From a virus: DNA of 51,413 nt. A model generated the notes under the pieces. That model ran no database searches. It saw only the letters and a program-made list of their open reading frames with translations, and had not been told where the DNA came from. The position numbers and the translations under genes are program-made. The stretch lies in the IMG/VR virus record IMGVR_UViG_3300012096_000002, positions 1-51,413 of that record. One strand, 5' to 3'. Shown here in pieces: positions 6,881-13,186 of this stretch (the stretch's first letter is position 1; each line of letters begins with the position of its first letter).

Positions 6881-8388
6881 AGAACGAAGACCTAGCAGAT
6901 CCCATATGCAGCAGGAAACCACGTGCTAGGCTTCGGAGGAGGGCAGGAAATCTGACACCGTACTAGTTCTCGGTACAAGTTCAGAAGAGCCCTCCTCTAT
7001 ATTTAATTCTACAGCATGAACCCTCCACGCTTTGGGAAAGCTTGCTAAGGAGTAAGCAACCCCACCCTCCCACAGGACTCAGGTACCTGGCTGTCGATGA
7101 CCTTGGGTATAGCCCAAGAGGAAATGAACCAATGTGTAGCTTGATTTCAACTAAGGGAAATCAAGCGCATCCCTATCTGGAATGTAACTGCTGGGGTGAC
7201 GCCCCTCAACTTCGTTAGCAAGAGACCGTGTCCAGTAGTCAGGGGTCCTGCTTCTGAATGAATGTACGGTGAGCAAGGCAGTGAGCGAAGGTAGCGAGCA
7301 CAACCACACATGTGTCTCATAAGCACAATGGTGGTAGATAGCACACAGACGTCGCGTATGCTGCAGGCATGGTGCATGTTCTGCATGGACCTCCTTTAAG
7401 GAGGGCGCGTATGAGGGTAAAGGACTTGTCTTCACTGACTAACGATCTGAAGCGAAGTAAGGTGGAAAAGAAGTCTACCACTCCCTGTTGGTTCGATTCC
7501 AACGTCCCATGCATTGGGAACTGGCGGCAATGGTGGCGTGCAGAAAGCGGAGCGAGTTGAGGTTCGATGCCTCTAGAGCTTGGGTAGCAGATAGCTCGGT
7601 GAGTACCCACGTAGTAGATTGATAGACAACTGAGGTACGCTAACAGTGTGAAACCTGTTAGGTGGGTTCGACTCCCACCCCATGAACGTAATGTAGTAGG
7701 ATCGTGATAAAAGCGAGACCCGACTAATTGAGCATTAAGGGTATCAGATACTTCTCAACCTCTGTGACCCCACTGTTTCCACTGTTCGAGCAAGCTGTCC
7801 CATGAACTCAGCCCAGACGACCCTGTGGAGCTGGTTGCGTAGACGCAGCATCATCTGACTGTGCACTGGATACTTACACCTCCAGGCTTTACGGAGCAGT
7901 ATGTACGAACCGGAAGGCTGATGATGTGGAGCACTGGCTATTTACCAGCTGGCTCAATAACTACTGTCCTACAGTGGACAGAGATGTGATCTACAGTCCG
8001 TTATGATGGTAGAAAGCAAGTATCCCTAGGTCGGGTTCCTAGTATTGAGCTTGTGACGGCCACAATCTGTTAGAGCATCAAGCCGCAGACTACTACGACT
8101 AGGTGCAACGCTGAAGTGTATAACCAAGCATGCACTGAATGGGTAGCTAAGACGTCCCAGCTGAGTCCAATTACATGGATGATACGGGATGCAAACCCGT
8201 CTAGCAAGTCCATAGAACTTCCTATTCGATGGCAGTCCCACGACGGTAAACTGCCTCTACAAGATCTGAAGGGAGTCTGAAGTGAATATCAGGTCCTCTC
8301 AACAGAAGCCTCGACCTCCTTAAAAACAATAACAGGCAGAGGTGGGCCGGGTTCGAGTCCACCTCTGTTACGAGAAAGGAGATGTGTC
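6881..8388 (+). ncRNA. Large ORF-free, highly structured region: candidate giant non-coding RNA or decayed tRNA array
   Basis: About 1.5 kb with no plausible gene on either strand in an otherwise packed genome. Hairpins read directly include 6891-6897/6924-6930, 6936-6944/6989-6997 (9 bp, GC-rich), 7040-7046/7051-7057, 7102-7107/7113-7118, 7139-7147/7158-7166 (9 bp), 7390-7394/7400-7404, 7487-7491/7499-7503, 7581-7586/7604-7609, 7640-7646/7655-7661, 7662-7666/7674-7678, 7836-7839/7844-7847, 7964-7969/7976-7981, 8026-8030/8038-8042, 8184-8188/8196-8200, 8231-8236/8250-8255 and 8337-8345/8359-8367. Several have tRNA-like T-loops (TTCGANN). I could not close a standard 72-90 nt cloverleaf. GOLLD and ROOL RNAs are known giant phage RNAs often near tRNA genes, so that class is the leading guess. 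Exact ends unknown. Confidence 0.6.
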
Positions 8389-8682
8389 ATGAAGAAAGTT
8401 ATGCTGGTCGACCCGGATGATTTCTTCACCGGAGGTAGTCGATCTAAACGTGAAGTAATGACTGACGATTTGAAGATATACAAGAAGTGGAAGAAGTTCT
8501 TGAAAAAGGAAGAAGAAGACGCTAAGAAGAAAAAGGATGTCCCTACCAAATGGTGGGAGAAGAAGTCTGTTGCCGAGAGGACAGTTATTATTGCTATCCT
8601 CGGGCCACCATTCGGTATTCTATACGTCTATGGTTTGCTCCAGCTAGTTAAATTGATGGCTGAAACTATAGGAGTACACTGA
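8389..8682 (+). CDS. Membrane-anchored hypothetical protein, 97 aa
   Basis: ATG at 8389 with AAAGGAG 8 bases upstream. A lysine-rich cytoplasmic part (KKEEEDAKKKK near residues 45-55) is followed by one transmembrane helix (VIIAILGPPFGILYVYG) and a short C-terminal helix. First gene after the structured non-coding region, whose last hairpin (8337-8367) ends about 20 bases upstream. Function unknown. Confidence 0.8.
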   Translation: MKKVMLVDPDDFFTGGSRSKREVMTDDLKIYKKWKKFLKKEEEDAKKKKDVPTKWWEKKSVAERTVIIAILGPPFGILYVYGLLQLVKLMAETIGVH

Positions 8683-8684
8683 TA

Positions 8685-8942
8685 ATGCCTGAATGGTATG
8701 AAATGATGGATGATCTTGATGGTCCTGAACAGGAGTGTCATGCACTCGATGCACACGTAACTAATTCACACAATGGAGGCAAGGTAACTTGCTATAAATG
8801 TAATGGTTTCATCCTATATAAGGATGTAGTTTCATATCTAGATCATCAACACAGAGATGAATTTCCTAGAGTACACTTCCACAAGGAATGCTACAATCCT
8901 TACGAACATTATTATGGATTAGATAAACCCAACCGTGACTGA
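8685..8942 (+). CDS. Small putative zinc-binding protein, 85 aa
   Basis: Begins 2 bases after the preceding stop and overlaps the exonuclease gene by 8 bases. Acidic N-terminus, then a CYKC knuckle and a later HFHKEC cluster, together with HQH, that could bind one zinc ion in a LIM/treble-clef manner. No named family recognised. May partner the downstream nuclease (inference). Confidence 0.7.
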   Translation: MPEWYEMMDDLDGPEQECHALDAHVTNSHNGGKVTCYKCNGFILYKDVVSYLDHQHRDEFPRVHFHKECYNPYEHYYGLDKPNRD

Positions 8943-9795
8943 AATACGAACATTAATACAAGATATCTACCATCTGGTAGGTAAACAAGAGAACTGGCTG
9001 ACAAGTGATATCGCTACTAAATTCACATCTGAACTCACACTTAAACTCCAAGGATCCTTCAGTCCGCAAAGCAGCTCTGGATTACGTCTCTCAGGTATGG
9101 GCCCAAAGTGCCCGTGTCAGCTGTGGCACTCGGTACATACCCCACTGGATGCAGAGCCACTCCCACCCTGGGCCAGGATCAAATACACCTACGGACACAT
9201 ACTTGAAAGTCTTGTAATCGCAATGGCTAAGGCAGCCGGACATGAGGTAACAGGAGAACAAGATGCTGTATCTGTTGATGGGATCATCGGCCACAGAGAT
9301 TGTGTTATTGACGGGTACGTCGTTGACGTTAAGTCTGCTAGCAGCCGTGCTTTCCAAAAGTTCAAGGATGGTTCAATCGCATCCGATGATGGCTTTGGCT
9401 ATCTTGATCAACTTGATGGGTATCTTGTGGGGTCCACAGATGATCCACTGGTAAGATTTAAAGATAAAGGTTATCTATTAGCAATCGACAAACAATTAGG
9501 ACATATGTGTTTACATGAGCATACTTCGCGCCCGCAAAGCATTAGAGAAAGAATTCGAGATTATAGAACTATCGTCGCTCTTAATAGAGCTCCGAGCTGT
9601 ACTTGCGAAGAAGTACCCGAAGGAAAGTCCGGAAACTATCGCCTGGGCATTAGAGCAAGCTACAATGCGTTTAAGTACCAGTGTAAGCCACAGCTTCGAA
9701 CCTTCCTCTATTCAGATGGACCAAGATACCTAACTAAAGTAGTCAGGAAGCCTGATGTACCAGAAATAGATAGGCATGGAAGAATAGTTTATTGA
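8935..9795 (+). CDS. PD-(D/E)XK exonuclease, Cas4/RecB-like
   Basis: Probable DNA exonuclease for recombination or host DNA breakdown, replacing T7 gp6. Seen: helix Glu91 (GHILES), then Asp126 in VIDGY and the core DVKS (Asp131, Lys133), the PD-(D/E)XK order, followed by a GYLDQLDGYL segment. Cysteines at 59 and 61 and at 222, 224 and 250 are placed like the four iron-sulfur ligands of Cas4/AddB-type nucleases. Start is GTG at 8935, overlapping the previous gene by 8 bases. The nuclease fold is fairly sure; the metal cluster is inferred. Confidence 0.85.
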   Translation: MTEIRTLIQDIYHLVGKQENWLTSDIATKFTSELTLKLQGSFSPQSSSGLRLSGMGPKCPCQLWHSVHTPLDAEPLPPWARIKYTYGHILESLVIAMAKAAGHEVTGEQDAVSVDGIIGHRDCVIDGYVVDVKSASSRAFQKFKDGSIASDDGFGYLDQLDGYLVGSTDDPLVRFKDKGYLLAIDKQLGHMCLHEHTSRPQSIRERIRDYRTIVALNRAPSCTCEEVPEGKSGNYRLGIRASYNAFKYQCKPQLRTFLYSDGPRYLTKVVRKPDVPEIDRHGRIVY

Positions 9796-10502
9796 TTATA
9801 AGACCATTGTTTAGTTTTTATGGCGCTAAGTTTAGAGCATCTAAATATTATCCTCAACCTAAGTACAATAAAATAATAGAACCTTTTGCAGGATCAGGTT
9901 GTTATTCCCTACGATATTGGAAAAACCACGATGTCTTATTAAATGAAATCGACCCTGTGATATATGAATTGTGGAGATTATTGATTAATATTTCTTCCCA
10001 CACAGTGTTACATTTACCAGATGAAATAAGTGATCTATATGAAAAAGATCCTATGCGATCTCTAATTGGATTTTGGTATAATAAAGGTCAAGTCAAACCG
10101 ACAACTACTAAATGTAAATGGATGGTAGGAAAAGACTCCAAAGGAAGAAACTGGAAAGATCAATTTTGGGGAGACCGTGTGCGTAAACGAATAGCAAACA
10201 ATCTCCATGCAATAAGAAGGTTTCAGATAACTAACAAAGATTACTCAGAATTAGAAAATGAAGAAGCAACTTGGTTTATAGATCCTCCTTATAAAAAGAA
10301 AGGAACTCATTACATCTACAATGAAATAGATTATGATCACCTAGGTAAATGGTGTCTGGAAAGAAAAGGACAAATAATTGTCTGTGAACAAGAAGGCGCA
10401 GATTGGTTAGATTTTAAACCATTTAGAAAATTAAGAGCGTTGAAGAAGGAATATAGTAATGAAGTATGCTATGGAAGAGAAAACAGTCAAAGAATTAATT
10501 GA
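9792..10502 (+). CDS. DNA N6-adenine methyltransferase, Dam/D12 class
   Basis: Would transfer a methyl group from SAM to adenine in DNA, possibly to protect phage DNA from host restriction or mark it for packaging. Seen: N-terminal FYGAK (about 9-13) and PFAGSG SAM-binding motif (31-36), catalytic DPPY (164-167) followed by YKKKGTHY. At 236 aa it is slightly short for Dam (about 270). TTG start overlaps the previous stop by 4 bases. The target sequence cannot be told from the protein alone. Confidence 0.9.
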   Translation: MIIRPLFSFYGAKFRASKYYPQPKYNKIIEPFAGSGCYSLRYWKNHDVLLNEIDPVIYELWRLLINISSHTVLHLPDEISDLYEKDPMRSLIGFWYNKGQVKPTTTKCKWMVGKDSKGRNWKDQFWGDRVRKRIANNLHAIRRFQITNKDYSELENEEATWFIDPPYKKKGTHYIYNEIDYDHLGKWCLERKGQIIVCEQEGADWLDFKPFRKLRALKKEYSNEVCYGRENSQRIN

Positions 10503-10737
10503 CGCATATCTATCTATAGACGATAGAATGTACAATGCCAGTGTTATCTATGGTCCTAATACATACGATCGTCTTGAAGAACAAGCAAATGTAGAACCAC
10601 ATTCCGGTTCTAATTCAGGTAAAAATCTAATTGAGAGAGGTCTTTGGGAAATAGTCGGATACGGTCCTACTTCAAGAAATGCAGATGCAGCTATCTTCGC
10701 ACCTATTGATCCTAATTATTATATAACGAGAGACTAG
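10459..10737 (+). CDS. Hypothetical protein, 92 aa
   Basis: Overlaps the methyltransferase gene by 44 bases; AAGGA lies 8 bases before ATG 10459, and a second ATG at 10471 is possible. Tyrosine- and asparagine-rich, with GPNTYDRLEEQANVE and GYGPTSRNADAA segments. No family recognised. A sigma70-like promoter lies just past its end. Confidence 0.65.
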   Translation: MKYAMEEKTVKELIDAYLSIDDRMYNASVIYGPNTYDRLEEQANVEPHSGSNSGKNLIERGLWEIVGYGPTSRNADAAIFAPIDPNYYITRD

Positions 10738-10763
10738 ACAGGTCTTTGGAAACCATGTATAAT
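10735..10763 (+). promoter_or_regulatory. Sigma70-type promoter for endonuclease I, probably leaderless
   Basis: TAGACA (10735-10740), 17-base spacer, perfect TATAAT (10758-10763). The expected start site, 6-7 bases past the -10 box, coincides with the ATG at 10769, and no ribosome-binding site precedes that ATG. This suggests a leaderless mRNA made by host RNA polymerase. Confidence 0.6.
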
Positions 10764-10768
10764 TAAGC

Positions 10769-11101
10769 ATGCCTCGTAATAAATTCGAAGCCAGGATCTA
10801 TGCTTGGCTCAAGCACAAGAAGATTAAGTTTAAGTATGAGTCAGAAAAGATTCCTTACCTCATCGCAGGTCACTACATACCTGACTTCATTATCACTACC
10901 CACACAGGTAAGATCTATGTCGAAACCAAAGGACACTTCAGACCCGAAGCTAAACGTAAGATGGCAGCTGTCAAGAAGCTTAATCCCATGCTTGATATTA
11001 GGATACTCTTCTACTCATACAGCAAATCCAGTGTTAAGTGGTGTGTTAAGTATAACTTCCCGTATGCTATAGGAGACATCCCCAATGAATGGTTGGCTTG
11101 A
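10769..11101 (+). CDS. T7 endonuclease I-like Holliday junction resolvase
   Basis: Resolves branched DNA and helps degrade host DNA in T7-type phages. Seen: N-terminal Glu7, then IPDF (Pro-Asp about 38-39) and the catalytic VETKGHF (Glu52, Lys54), giving the PD-(D/E)XK signature, with the conserved RPEAKRKM helix behind it. At 110 aa it is shorter than T7 gp3 (149 aa). No ribosome site; the promoter at 10735-10763 would start the transcript at the ATG. Overlaps a small membrane-protein gene by 17 bases. Confidence 0.93.
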   Translation: MPRNKFEARIYAWLKHKKIKFKYESEKIPYLIAGHYIPDFIITTHTGKIYVETKGHFRPEAKRKMAAVKKLNPMLDIRILFYSYSKSSVKWCVKYNFPYAIGDIPNEWLA

Positions 11102-11180
11102 AGGTTTAGTCTGGTTCATCTTCGGAGCAGCTTTTATGTTGCTTGTTCTACTCATAGTAGGAATATATTCAATTACGTGA
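11085..11180 (+). CDS. Small membrane peptide, 31 aa
   Basis: ATG at 11085, with AGGAGA about 10 bases upstream inside the end of the endonuclease gene. One hydrophobic helix (LVWFIFGAAFMLLVLLIVGI). Overlaps the next GTG-started gene by 4 bases. Short, but the ribosome site and couplings support it. Function unknown. Confidence 0.6.
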   Translation: MNGWLEGLVWFIFGAAFMLLVLLIVGIYSIT

Positions 11181-11320
11181 ACTTAACTACTCTGCTTGAT
11201 GTCTATACCTTGGAAGAGATACTTGAATTGAACGACAAGACTCCTGAAGACTGCTTAGAATTCCTCGTTGAAGAGAAGTTTGTGAAGTTACCTAACATCA
11301 AACCCTTGGATTTTGATTAA
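11177..11320 (+). CDS. Small acidic hypothetical protein, 47 aa
   Basis: GTG at 11177 overlaps the previous stop, and the stop overlaps the next ATG (TAATG). Sequence such as LLDVYTLEEILELND and FLVEEKFVKLP resembles a small acidic helical protein often seen in podovirus replication modules, though I cannot name it. Function unknown. Confidence 0.7.
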   Translation: MNLTTLLDVYTLEEILELNDKTPEDCLEFLVEEKFVKLPNIKPLDFD

Positions 11321-11487
11321 TGCTTAGAGCTATTAAATTAAATCCCAAACATCCTGACTCCATAAGAGTTGTGGGTAGTGTATTAAAGAATATTGGATTA
11401 ATTCAAATAGAAGATATTCAACTTCTAATTGATGGTTCTATTGAAATTGTAATATCTAATGATCAAACATCCCAGCAGCCGAGCTGA
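11320..11487 (+). CDS. Small hypothetical protein, 55 aa
   Basis: ATG overlaps the previous TAA. Alternating hydrophobic pattern (SIRVVGSVLKNIGLIQIE, then LLIDGSIEIVIS) suggests a compact alpha/beta fold. Its last 29 bases overlap the following gene in another frame. No family recognised. Confidence 0.6.
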   Translation: MLRAIKLNPKHPDSIRVVGSVLKNIGLIQIEDIQLLIDGSIEIVISNDQTSQQPS

Positions 11488-11650
11488 GAGGCTACGTCTC
11501 AAACACTTAAAGGATACTTTTGAACCTAAATCTACCCGATCCTCTTATGTTCGAAAGAGCAAGGAGGCTATCGAAGAAAAGGAACTCGAAGATGAGCTTA
11601 GGATCCAAGTATCTGGCTCGCAAGAGGAAACAGAATTCTCAGCCCATTAA
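11459..11650 (+). CDS. Small charged hypothetical protein, 63 aa
   Basis: Begins MIKHPSSRAERLRLK, a basic start I associate with a recurrent small podovirus protein, then a Lys/Glu-rich coiled segment (SKEAIEEKELEDELR). Overlaps both neighbours (29 bases upstream, 59 downstream). No function assigned. Confidence 0.65.
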   Translation: MIKHPSSRAERLRLKHLKDTFEPKSTRSSYVRKSKEAIEEKELEDELRIQVSGSQEETEFSAH

Positions 11651-11840
11651 GACTGAGATATCTCTCGCTAACGTAGGTGATGGTATCATGCCTATGTTAT
11701 ACACAACCAATATTTTAAAGCCTAAAGATGAAGTCTTGGAAATTGACTTCGACTGGCATAACATTAAGGACAATATCTGTCCCATTACTATCTATGTAAA
11801 AGGAGCATCCAAGACTAAGATGAACGACAATAGTGGCTAG
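11592..11840 (+). CDS. Hypothetical protein, 82 aa
   Basis: Start set at ATG 11592 (MSLGSKYLARKRKQ), with AAGGAA about 10 bases upstream, rather than an earlier in-frame ATG at 11520 lying deeper in the previous gene. Basic N-terminus, then a beta-rich core (EVLEIDFDWHNIKDN, ITIYVKGASK). No family recognised. Overlaps the HNH-like gene by 8 bases. Confidence 0.6.
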   Translation: MSLGSKYLARKRKQNSQPIKTEISLANVGDGIMPMLYTTNILKPKDEVLEIDFDWHNIKDNICPITIYVKGASKTKMNDNSG

Positions 11841-12081
11841 CAGAAACTACCCGAAAGAAACTAAGTATGAAGAGGCTCCTACGCAGGTTAGGCGTCGAGA
11901 AGCTCGGAATAGAGCCCGTCGAAAAGCACTCAAGGCAGGACGAGTTCACAAAGGAGACTCCCTCGAACTTGACCACGTTGGATACCATAGGACTGGTTCT
12001 CTTGACCGTATTCCCACTCGTGTTGTTAGCAAGCATTATAACCTCGCTAGACAACCACCAACAAAAGGAAGAAGGAAATGA
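11833..12081 (+). CDS. HNH-endonuclease-like small basic protein, 82 aa
   Basis: GTG start at 11833. A very basic helix (RRREARNRARRKALKAGRV) is followed by KGDSLELDHVGYHRTGS and VVSKHYNLARQ. The LDH, glycine turn and asparagine near the end match the order of a compact HNH (beta-beta-alpha metal) fold found in many phages. It could be a nuclease helping packaging or genome processing. The first His of the HNH triad is inferred, so catalytic competence is not proven. Stop overlaps the next ATG. Confidence 0.65.
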   Translation: MASRNYPKETKYEEAPTQVRRREARNRARRKALKAGRVHKGDSLELDHVGYHRTGSLDRIPTRVVSKHYNLARQPPTKGRRK

Positions 12082-12251
12082 ATGAAATCCTTCCAGATAA
12101 CACCGTGGCATTGGATCACTTCGTCCTTGGTCTCGATGATGAAGGCAATGAAGTTAAGATTAAGATCGATGAAGCCGGTGAACTCCACTACTTCCAGGAC
12201 ATTGAAGATGAGGATAGCTTCAAAGATGAAGCAGAAATCCTTGTCCACTAA
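12078..12251 (+). CDS. Small acidic protein, 57 aa
   Basis: ATG at 12078 overlaps the previous TGA, with AAGGAAGAAGG upstream as a strong ribosome site. Very acidic (VLGLDDEGNEVKIKIDEAGE, then IEDEDSFKDEAE). Last gene before the terminator at 12288-12326. Function unknown; DNA mimicry or chaperoning of basic partners is possible but unproven. Confidence 0.75.
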   Translation: MNEILPDNTVALDHFVLGLDDEGNEVKIKIDEAGELHYFQDIEDEDSFKDEAEILVH

Positions 12252-12287
12252 CTCCAGTGGTATCCTCCCTTGAGCCACTGGTAAACT

Positions 12288-12326
12288 GACCCCGGTTCCG
12301 CTAACGCAGGCCGGGGTCCTTTTTTG
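12288..12326 (+). terminator. Strong rho-independent terminator ending the replication operon
   Basis: GACCCCGG (12288-12295) pairs with CCGGGGTC (12311-12318), followed by CTTTTTTG. A second 7-bp hairpin (CCAGTGG 12254-12260 with CCACTGG 12275-12281) lies between the last stop codon and this terminator. Confidence 0.93.
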
Positions 12327-12347
12327 ATTGTACTTACAATCTATTGG
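12326..12347. promoter_or_regulatory. Dyad element, copy A (second copy 45910-45931)
   Basis: GATTGT-A-CTTACAATC is a near-perfect inverted repeat (GATTGTA/TACAATC), followed by TATTGG. 20 of 22 positions match the element at 45910-45931. Operator-like: it lies just after a terminator and 8 bases before the next gene start. Confidence 0.45.
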
Positions 12348-12355
12348 AATATATA

Positions 12356-13048
12356 ATGAATAAATCTGATGCTAGAGTTTGGTATAACTATACGTTTACT
12401 GGCAATAAATATATAATTGAATTTGAGGATTATTATAAAACCTATGAAGAATGGTTTGATAAAAATATACTTGATTATAAATGCTACTTAGCACCTATTG
12501 AAGAAACGCAGGTCGATTCGGTGCCCTGCCAAGAAGGGAATAATCCCATGTATATCGAAGATATGGTTTGCACTCATCCGGTAAAGAAGTGCCCTCAGGC
12601 TTCTGCTGCCTCTGTGATCCAGGTGGTCACTGAGGCCAAGCCTGATACTGCTACTGACCAGCGTAAGTATCTTGCTGCTCGTGCTCACGACATCCGGTAC
12701 GCCAAGTTTGAAGAGCTGCGAGATATGTTCTTCATCAATGAGCCGGCTGGTCCGAAGAGTGTTGCTGAGTTGAAAGAGCGTCTGAAGAAGGGCCTCTTCA
12801 CAATCGAGAAGCAGAAGTACTCGGACTACGAAGATGATGAGGAGCATGACAATTTCTACTGGCGTGATGCCTTCTCTTGGCGGACACCAGAGACTCAGAA
12901 GGATGAGAAAAGTCACAATGCTGCCTACAAAGAATTGATGAAATTCTATGAGGACATCATTGACCAGATCAAGATCCTTGAACCCAAGGAAGGTCTGGCT
13001 CTGCTGGATGATCTGAAGAAGTGGAAACCGTCGAAGGCTAAGAAGTAA
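12356..13048 (+). CDS. Hypothetical protein, 230 aa, composition changes inside the gene
   Basis: ATG 12356 preferred, with GGAAT 5 bases upstream; a TTG at 12344 is the longer alternative. The first roughly 50 codons are AT-rich like the neighbours, while from about 12500 on the gene is clearly GC-richer, with different codon choice. The protein is acidic and helical (KFEELRDMFFINEPAGPK, then lysine-rich ends) with no recognised domain. It stands alone between two terminators. Similar GC-rich style appears in the 386-aa and 479-aa genes, so the three may have been gained together (inference). Confidence 0.85.
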   Translation: MNKSDARVWYNYTFTGNKYIIEFEDYYKTYEEWFDKNILDYKCYLAPIEETQVDSVPCQEGNNPMYIEDMVCTHPVKKCPQASAASVIQVVTEAKPDTATDQRKYLAARAHDIRYAKFEELRDMFFINEPAGPKSVAELKERLKKGLFTIEKQKYSDYEDDEEHDNFYWRDAFSWRTPETQKDEKSHNAAYKELMKFYEDIIDQIKILEPKEGLALLDDLKKWKPSKAKK

Positions 13049-13115
13049 TTTCCTGGCTTAATGTAAACCAGGGTTGGTGGAAGGTACACCAACTGGAGTA
13101 AGTACCGACTAAAAG

Positions 13116-13151
13116 AACCCCGTAGGGATTGTTTCCTTACGGGGTTTTTTT
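13116..13151. terminator. Bidirectional terminator between converging arms
   Basis: AACCCCGTA (13116-13124) pairs with TACGGGGTT (13138-13146), continued by four inner pairs including one G-U. Plus strand continues into a run of Ts (to 13151); minus strand continues into TTCTTTTAG. It sits where plus-arm and minus-arm transcripts meet. A further 7-bp hairpin (13073-13079/13087-13093) lies just upstream on the plus side. Confidence 0.92.
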
Positions 13152-13186
13152 ATGTCTTGTTGAAATTTAATTCATTATGATAGGTT

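Noticed and set aside
7439-7512. A standard tRNA ending at the T-arm 7487-7503
   Set aside because: The 7 bases after the T-arm (GTCCCAT) find no 5' acceptor partner about 70 bases upstream; the best match (7383-7390) would give a 130-base RNA.
7369-7560. Plus-strand ORF of 63 codons in the structured region
   Set aside because: No ribosome site, no protein-like pattern, and it runs through several stems including a T-loop hairpin; stops elsewhere are frequent. Minus-strand ORFs of 79-97 codons here were rejected for the same reasons.
7585-7686. A tRNA-Phe with anticodon GAA near 7650
   Set aside because: The loop is 8 bases on a 7-bp stem and joins the T-arm with no variable loop, so it cannot be a canonical tRNA.
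12328-12357. Promoter TTGTAC-N18-TATAAT before the 230-aa gene
   Set aside because: The -35 matches poorly and the -10 overlaps the chosen ATG (12356), so its transcript would lack the start codon.
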